Source: Zelopaecilomyces penicillatus (Eukaryota > Ascomycota > Sordariomycetes > Hypocreales > Pseudodiploosporaceae). From it: a stretch of DNA of 64,000 nucleotides. Positions within the stretch are counted from its first letter, which is position 1. Every line of letters begins with the position of its first letter. The translations under genes were made by a program, and so were the position numbers. Shown piece by piece: positions 58,301 through 64,000 of this stretch. Below the pieces are notes generated by a model. That model was not told the DNA's origin, did no database searches, and saw only the letters and a program-made list of their open reading frames with translations. Location of the stretch: assembly GCA_005765155.1 (NCBI GenBank), contig VCCP01000003.1:3038001-3102000 (forward strand), in the 5' to 3' direction.

Positions 58301-59740
58301 GTCATGCTCGAGGACCGTGTCGAACAGCTTCTTAGCTTCAAGGTGATGCCGTGGGGATTGATAATAGACAAGTGCTGTAGCAAGATTTAACGAATAGGCG
58401 TCTTCTGTAACGGTGAAGGCCATGCCAATCATATTGCGTTGTTTGGCGATGTATAATAGCGCCTTGCGCATGAACTCGACTGTGCTCTCATATTCTCCAG
58501 AGCGGACAAGGTATTGCCCAATGAGCCTGTAGGCAAATATCGACTCAGTGCTGCTAATGCCCTCAGTCATCATAATGAGACGGTCCTCTTCCGAGATTGG
58601 AACAACAAATGTCGGCGCTCCACCATCATCATCATCATCCTCGTCGCTATCATCCGAACTCTCCTCCACGACAGCTTTTGCCTCTTCTGGTTTTGGGGCA
58701 GCGAATGGAGACATGGTGCTGGTCAAAAATCCCGTAATGACCTTGTACAGATCGCTCTCTGGGAAGAATGTACAGTAACTTCTAAGAAGTTCCACATCCC
58801 AAAACTGTATCTCTTTTCTGTCCTGCCAGTCAATCGCGATATCCCAAGCTAACTTGAATGGATGTTTGATGATGACCATGTCATTAGCTAGACCAAGTAC
58901 TTTTTCCTGATCCTGGGTCTTGTTTTGACCCGCAGGAAGAACGAGGAGACGCTCATAGCAGTATTGCAGCAGCTTCTCCTCATACACTCGTCTCAGTTCA
59001 TCATCGTTTGTCCAATCAATAAGCTGCTGATAGATGTGCTCTAATCTGCTCTGCCCGTAGACCTCGCGCTTCACCTCCAGGGTGACCTCGCTCAGTTTGG
59101 CACCAAGTCGTGTCCGGCGCTCTCCGATCAGTGTATTTATGCGCTTTTTTTCAAACCCCTCGAGAATGTGCGCTATGCTTTCGTAGGTTTTGGCAGGCTG
59201 TGGGAACCTGCCCTCTAGCAATGGATACAAGGGGCTCTCAGGTAACCGAATCCACAGAGCATCAGCATACTGGAGCTGATCTCCATGGACCCTGACATAG
59301 TCGACAAATTTGTCAATAGCCTCCTGACACCTGTACAAGTCCTCGGTAGCATGGAAGATCTGGGCGAGACTAGTGACGGCCGCTTGGTATTCGCCAAGTT
59401 TCTTCGTGCCTTGCTTTTCATACAGCTTGATCAATCCCTGCCAAGCCTGAGGGTCCTGAGAGCGCAATCCAGTAGCAATCTTGTATGCATTTTCAGCTTC
59501 ATCAGGCCTGTTTTTCCTGTCCAGTGCAAAAGCCAGGAAAATGTGTCTAGAAAAGCTGATTTTTAGTGATGCATCTTTGAAGAAGCATGGCGCGGCGCTT
59601 GGTTTGACATTGCAAACTCACCCCTGGTAGTTTTTGTGTTCCTTCTTGAGAAATTCTTGGGCCTTTTCAATGGCGTCATCAAATTTCTGCTGCCTTATAG
59701 CATCGTTGATGGCCTTCAGCGCTGCCTTTGAGCTGGACAT
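55388..59740 (-). CDS. SKI3: Ski complex TPR subunit Ski3
   Basis: Two exons, 59622..59740 and 55388..59546, with a 75-nt intron, encode 1425 residues, the same size as yeast Ski3 (TTC37 in animals). It is the scaffold of the cytoplasmic Ski2-Ski3-Ski8 complex that feeds mRNA to the exosome. The N-terminus (SSSKAALKAINDAIRQQKFD) begins the first tetratricopeptide repeat. Many TPRs follow along the chain, for example YQGHIFLAFALDRKNRPDEA, ATALVYYQSPRHHLEAKKLF, GSVYTSLGIFYSDYAKDRKR, YHSWVGLGESYYSSGRYVAA, AAWTNLGVLALLSGDTKQAN and YAHAWLGQGFVALLYGEAKE. A strongly acidic loop (SSDDSDEDDDDD) lies at about 300. The first intron splits a Gly codon. A damaged copy of the start of exon two lies upstream at 60.5 kb. 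Confidence 0.94.
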
Positions 59741-60529
59741 TTTCAATCCCAAACTCGACCCCCTCGATGTGTGTCGACCCCACTCACGCGGTGACTAGGC
59801 AGGCTCAAAGACACCTCAAACAAATCGAGTGACTAGTGGTACAAACAAGCTGATAGTGGGAGAGCGAAATCGGGAAATTTCAGCCTCATGGCAGTTATTT
59901 AATGTCCTTGACTAGGCCGACGCTGAGCCGGTGTCTGGGTAGGTAGGCGGGTAATACGATGAAGTCAACGATTGGTTTGGTTTATGGTAACGGAGACCAT
60001 TTCGAAAGTCTTGTCCAAGGCAGGGATCCGCCCCACCTAAGGTAAGCAAGCGGACTCCCTCCACCTACAATAGATGTATTGAGTGACACCTTGACTATAA
60101 ACTGTTTTTCTTTTCTTTTCTAGGATTATAATAGAAATATTACATATATAAAAAGAGATGAATATCGTGATTTCAATTGTTATTTTAATCAGTAACCTAA
60201 AATTGAATAATCAATCGACCAGCCCAGTATCGGGGCGCTGTTCATTTAGGCGGTGGCGGGGTAGATATGCCCTCCAAGCAAGCAGGGTGGCCAACAGTGT
60301 GCAAAAAACATACAGAGACATCCCAAGGGTTTCAACTGATAAATTTGTTGATATCTAGAGATCTTTGACAATATCTGGCAATATTGAGAAATCACTAGCA
60401 ATATCCAGAGTCTCTAGCCATATCAGGAAATATATAGAAATCTCAGTCAAGTAAACTACCTAAGTAGGTACCTATCTAGTACCTACCCGTGACTTAGGTA
60501 TTCAGGCACTGCCCGTATCGACTACCTTA
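59741..60529. other. SKI3 upstream, AT-rich tract with degenerate repeats
   Basis: Promoter side of SKI3 followed by AT-rich sequence. From about 60345 to 60450 short imperfect units of the form CAATATC(T/C)(G/A) recur, and TACCTA/TAGGTA words cluster at 60456-60500. Confidence 0.5.
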
Positions 60530-60695
60530 CAACACACTTTCCTGGCTTTTGCGCTATACAGAAAGAACAGACCCGATAAAGCTGAAAATATATACAATGG
60601 TTACGCTCTCAGGACCCTCGGGCTTGGCAGGGACTGATCAAGCTCTATGAGAAACAAGGTACAAAGAAATTTGTCGAATACCAAGTAGCCATTCT
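60530..60695 (+). pseudogene. Decayed fragment of SKI3 exon 2
   Basis: About 165 bases on the plus strand resemble the first part of SKI3 exon 2 (minus strand, about 59546 down to 59370). Shared words include TTTCCTGGCTTTTGC, GCTCTCAGGACCCTC, GGCTTGGCAGGGA, TGATCAAGCT and GAATACCAAG. Read conceptually it still gives WQGLIKLYEKQGTKK, but a gap of about 12 nt before the GCTCTCAGG block and flanking stops make it non-functional. Orientation is inverted relative to SKI3, about 1 kb away. The sequence upstream of the fragment ends in ACTACC, which is also how SKI3 exon 1 nearly ends (ACTACCAGGG), so a spliced, reverse-transcribed origin is possible but weakly supported. Confidence 0.75.
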
Positions 60696-61292
60696 ATTAA
60701 AGCTGTTACCCGCTGCGTGGCATATATAAGGCTATATAGTGACGGGGCTGAACACAAAGAGTGATATATCTGTAGATAGCTAGCTACTGTAAATACTCCC
60801 AAAGTTCAGTCACATCCGTCTTTGCAGCTACCAGTATCAGGATCCATTTGTGTCCCAAATCCTTGAGAAAATTCCATCCTGGAGTCCCATGTAACGTGAT
60901 TAAGCAATGCAATCACTCATAGGATAAACTTTGTTTAAAGTTGTGGCTGCTCCTCACTAATGCAGTAATAGAGCTTCATTCTAATTTCGTATAAATAGTT
61001 GAACAAGTCCCTGATTATTTGATATAGGCACGCATCACGAATTCAAGATTTCTCCCCTGTTAAGTTGCTCATCAATCGGATAAAATAGTTGCTTAGACAA
61101 TACTCTCATTGCCTAGCCAATGATAGTATGATCAATTGATCCCTCAAATCCATTTTATCATATCACGACTTTGTGGCTTGTGTTGCCTATTTTCCTTTAC
61201 ATACACTTACTTCAACAGGCATACCTAGATCTACATTTTTGCTTCTGTGGGGAATTGTGTTTGGTTTGTGCTGTTTCCCCTCCCCCATCAAA
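60696..61292. other. AT-rich non-coding interval
   Basis: Nothing is identifiable apart from the presumed leader of the exonuclease-like gene. Confidence 0.4.
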
Positions 61293-62169
61293 ATGGATAA
61301 AAGCTTTCTGCCCGAAGCCCCCAAGGCTAAGCTGAAGCCTTCCCACGGAGGCCTTCTCCATCTTGAACGTTTTTTTAGGCCTGCGCAAGTGCGAACCATC
61401 CCTTGCTCAGGATCCTACTTTGTCTGACGTTGTGCTGGTTTCTTTGGATCTTGAGGTTGCTTGCTGTCGCAAATATGTTGCTTCATCTAGTGGAAAGGCC
61501 CCCATTACCGAGATTGGGTTTGCAATCCTTGATACTCGATACCTGTACTCAAAGCCAATTGACATAACAACTGCAATAACGGCGCGCTTCTTCAGGGTCT
61601 CGGACATTATACCATGCTCGAAAAAGGCTGAAAGGAAACGGAAGAGACCATGTGTTTTCACGAACCAAAAAAAGATCACACAGAGTCAAATAGCAACAAC
61701 GATCGTCAAAAACCTCCAGATCCGAGACAAATCTAGAAATGGAGCTTTGCGGAACATTGCCTTGATTGGCCACTCTATTAAAGAAGACCTCAATGTTCTC
61801 CAGTTTCTAGATTTGAATGTGTTCGACATCACACCAATCTCGGTTGTCATTGACACACACCTCATGGCACGCTATATCTTACCTCTCTATATCCCCGACC
61901 CTCCTCTTGGTCAGAGATTCCCACTGGTTGCAGTATTGCAACTGCTTGGCTGCTCACCTGGGCCACTGCAGCTCCATAACGCTCGCAACGATGCTGCCTA
62001 TACTTTATATGCAATGCTACTGCTTGTTATCAAGAACTCGACAAACCGCATACCCCAGCTAACAACCACGGAACTGTGTAAACTAGACACGCTGAGTGTA
62101 ATAGTATTCGAGGCTTTGGAAGAGGGGTCCCCGGACGTTGCCGTGTTCAATCGTCCACCAGCGACTTAG
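61293..62169 (+). pseudogene. DEDDh exonuclease-like (Gfd2/YDR514C-type) gene with frameshift
   Basis: The domain starts at VVLVSLDLEV and holds all four acidic positions of a DEDDh ribonuclease-H-fold exonuclease: the D-x-E of LDLEV, the Asp of GHSIKEDLNVL, and the His and Asp of LHNARNDAAYTLYAML, with a conserved IDTHLMARYI between. It resembles the Gfd2/YDR514C C-terminal domain. The open frame of the domain has no ATG before it. A 27-codon reading frame from the ATG at 61293 (MDKSFLPEAPKAKLKPSHGG) runs into a T7 run at 61370-61376 and continues in the wrong frame; with one base fewer it would read straight into the domain. The gene is thus broken by a one-base insertion, or the run is a sequencing error, or slippage bridges it. 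No intron with good sites explains it. Confidence 0.65.
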
Positions 62170-62935
62170 GAAGGTCGTCGGTATGTGCAGCTTGAGGCTG
62201 CCTTAATCACCAGACTCGTGCTCAGTCGTCATCCATAATTTCACTTGGCGATACGATGTGGCGGCTCCCTTATAAGTTACAATGTCCGATGTATATGCAT
62301 CTCTACAGCGGTCAGGCGTGGAAAGGTGAGTACCTAATAGGCGCAAATACAAGGGCCTTAGCTGTGTGTGCATTGGTAGTGGGGTCGACATGCCCCAAAC
62401 TGGTTCATCCGCCCCGCCCCAACCCACCTAATTACCTACTGTAGTACCTACTTACCTAGCAGGGTTGGTAGGCTAACCATCATGATCTTGACATGGGAGT
62501 AGGGAGTACCTACTAACCTTAGAGTTGGTATTAGCGCATGACTTATCTGGTACCTACGGGCCTACGGCGGTGTCTTCGGGGTTTGGTCATGGAACCTGCA
62601 GCCAGTCCTCCCGTCATCTACTAAACCTCCACTTGACACCGACTCGTGACTGTTAGTTGACTCTGCAGCTTCCTATTTCTAAACACATCATCAGTCACCA
62701 CAGCTAGAGCGACGTTGCTGTGCACCTGGAACTAAGAGTACCTTAGCCGAAAGTCAACAAGCAAGAATCGGCAAGGCCATCATCTCTCATCTCCGCCAAC
62801 CCTCAGTCTCTCCATTCTTGCCCCCCGTTCGTCATCGCCAGCCCGAAAACGCCGCTCGTTAGTCCGAAATCTATTACCGCACTTTGCACTGAGCGGCAGC
62901 AGCCTGTGCCCCGTTGACCGGAGGCGGCCATCGTT
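62170..62935. promoter_or_regulatory. Intergenic region with dense TACCTA words, GH5 leader
   Basis: 766 bases. From 62426 to 62567 at least six TACCTA/TAGGTA-type words occur, followed by the probable leader of the glucosidase gene. Confidence 0.45.
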
Positions 62936-64000
62936 ATGGCTTCCTTTCGCTTGACGATCGAGGATGGCCAATTTCGCGACGGTCATGGTCGACAGGTGGT
63001 CTTGAGGGGCATCAATGTTGCTGGTGATTGCAAGCTCCCCAGTGAGCCCGAACAGCCCTCTCATGCTGTGGACGACTTCTTCGACGGCGACAACGTTAGG
63101 TTCCATAAAAGACCATTCACCAAAGAAGATGCTCCAACGCACTTTGCGAGGATAAAGCGATATGGTTTCAACACAATCAGATATGTCTTTACATGGGAGG
63201 CTATCGAGGCGGCTGGTCCTGGCATCTATGACGAAGGGTTCATCCGGCATACTATCGAGATCTTGAGAATAGCAAAATCATACGGCCTGTACATCTTTAT
63301 GGATCCTCACCAAGACGTGTGGTCGAGATTTACAGGTGGTTCAGGAGCCCCTATGTGGACAGTCTACGCTTGTGGTCTCAATCCACAGAGTTTTGCTGCC
63401 ACTGAGGCGGCCATCGTCCACAACACTTACCCTGACCCTGATAACTTTCCCAAGATGATTTGGTCGACAAACTACTTTCGTCTTGCAGCCGGTACAATCT
63501 TTACTCTCTTCTTCGCTGGCAAAGACTTTGCACCAAAGTGTATCATCGATGGCATGAACATCCAGGATTATCTCCAAAGCCATTTCATCAACGCATGCGC
63601 ACACCTCGCCAAGCGCATCCATGAGGCTGGGGATCTCGAAAACGAGGTGGTCATGGGCTGGGAAAGCATGAATGAGCCCAATCGTGGCATGACAGGCTAC
63701 GCAGATATCACCATCATCCCGAAGGAGCATCCTCTCAAGAAGGGAACATGTCCCACCATGTGGCAGACCTTTTTGACCGGCATGGGAAGGGCCTGCGAAG
63801 TCGATGTTTGGGATATGGGTGGCCTGGGGCCGTACAAGGTTGGAACGAAGCTCATTGACCCACATGGCGAAACTGCCTGGCTACCTGTCGACTTTGATGA
63901 TGCCAGGTATGGATGGAAACGCGACCCGGGTTGGAAACTTGGAGAATGCATCTGGGCTCAACATGGAGTGTGGGACATGGCCTCGGACACAATTTTGAAC
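62936..64000 (+). CDS. GH5_12 steryl/ceramide beta-glucosidase, 5' part
   Basis: An open frame from the ATG at 62936 runs 355 codons to the right edge without a stop, so the gene is truncated by the window. It matches glycoside hydrolase family 5 subfamily 12, the fungal EGCrP1/EGCrP2 group (yeast Egh1), which hydrolyse glucosylceramide or ergosteryl-glucoside in the cytosol or vacuole. Signatures are GRQVVLRGINVAGDCKLP, FNTIRYVFTWEAIEAAGPGI, IFMDPHQDVWSRFTGGSGAP, and the acid/base glutamate in WESMNEPN (Glu247). CIWAQHGVWD near the edge is also typical. The second catalytic Glu should lie beyond the window. Substrate preference between sterol and ceramide glucoside cannot be judged here. Confidence 0.92.
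   Translation, partial: MASFRLTIEDGQFRDGHGRQVVLRGINVAGDCKLPSEPEQPSHAVDDFFDGDNVRFHKRPFTKEDAPTHFARIKRYGFNTIRYVFTWEAIEAAGPGIYDEGFIRHTIEILRIAKSYGLYIFMDPHQDVWSRFTGGSGAPMWTVYACGLNPQSFAATEAAIVHNTYPDPDNFPKMIWSTNYFRLAAGTIFTLFFAGKDFAPKCIIDGMNIQDYLQSHFINACAHLAKRIHEAGDLENEVVMGWESMNEPNRGMTGYADITIIPKEHPLKKGTCPTMWQTFLTGMGRACEVDVWDMGGLGPYKVGTKLIDPHGETAWLPVDFDDARYGWKRDPGWKLGECIWAQHGVWDMASDTILN

Noticed and set aside
61173..61292. Upstream in-frame extension of the exonuclease-like gene
   Set aside because: The frame begins at GTG, not ATG, and its hydrophobic text is likely untranslated leader.
1..64000. tRNA and rRNA genes, transposon terminal repeats, CRISPR arrays
   Set aside because: Looked for by eye (B-box GGTTCGA-type words, long inverted repeats, spaced direct repeats); none convincing. 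A covariance-model scan would be decisive.

Overview
The window is nuclear DNA of a filamentous ascomycete, most probably a sordariomycete and plausibly a hypocrealean fungus. Genes are dense and sit on both strands. Most are broken by one to five short GT-AG introns of about 50-230 nt, sometimes with a TACTAAC-like branch site. The products are fungal orthologues such as Ski3, Ace2/Swi5, an Spt10-like protein and a fungal phosphoketolase. No operon, rRNA, CRISPR array, intact transposon or recognisable tRNA was found. Exon boundaries were set by splice consensus and reading frame; every multi-exon model given closes to a whole number of codons. The species assignment is inference.

Layout, left to right. 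1-14.3 kb: a kinesin-10 (Kid-like) gene head-to-head with AIM24, a long gap, a 12-TM monocarboxylate-type MFS transporter, a metallophosphoesterase, a GNAT acetyltransferase and a phosphoketolase. 14.3-18.4 kb: a gene-poor stretch, then a small ankyrin protein and an unknown 148-residue protein. 18.9-28.5 kb: chaperonin CCT7, a GNAT + integrase-type zinc finger + polyhistidine protein (Spt10-like), mitochondrial ribosomal protein uS2m and a four-CBS/PB1 membrane protein. 28.5-31.4 kb: the long leader of an Ace2/Swi5-type zinc-finger factor (31.4-33.8 kb). 34.7-42.5 kb: a 1206-residue DUF4470/MYND-like protein, chaperonin CCT6 and Tsr4/PDCD2. 42.8-55.2 kb: eIF3k head-to-head with DNA ligase I, a possible tiny membrane protein missed by simple ORF finding, the AP-1 beta adaptin, BolA2 head-to-head with NIF3, Vps51 and Rmi1. 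55.4-59.7 kb: SKI3. 59.7-62.9 kb: an accessory-looking interval holding a decayed SKI3 fragment, AT-rich degenerate repeats and a DEDDh exonuclease-like gene broken by a one-base frameshift. 62.9 kb to the right edge: the 5' part of a GH5_12 steryl/ceramide glucosidase.

Most genes are housekeeping: protein folding (two of the eight CCT subunits), translation and ribosome assembly (eIF3k, uS2m, Tsr4), RNA decay (Ski3), genome maintenance (ligase I, Rmi1, kinesin-10) and membrane traffic (AP-1, Vps51). Metabolic or accessory functions are the phosphoketolase, the MFS carrier and the GH5 glucosidase. Neighbouring genes are not obviously one pathway. The compact head-to-head pairs (kinesin/AIM24, eIF3k/LIG1, BolA2/NIF3) may share promoters. 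No clearly novel multi-gene system is evident. The most unusual material is the 59.7-62.9 kb interval, the GNAT/integrase-finger protein and several odd introns and exons.
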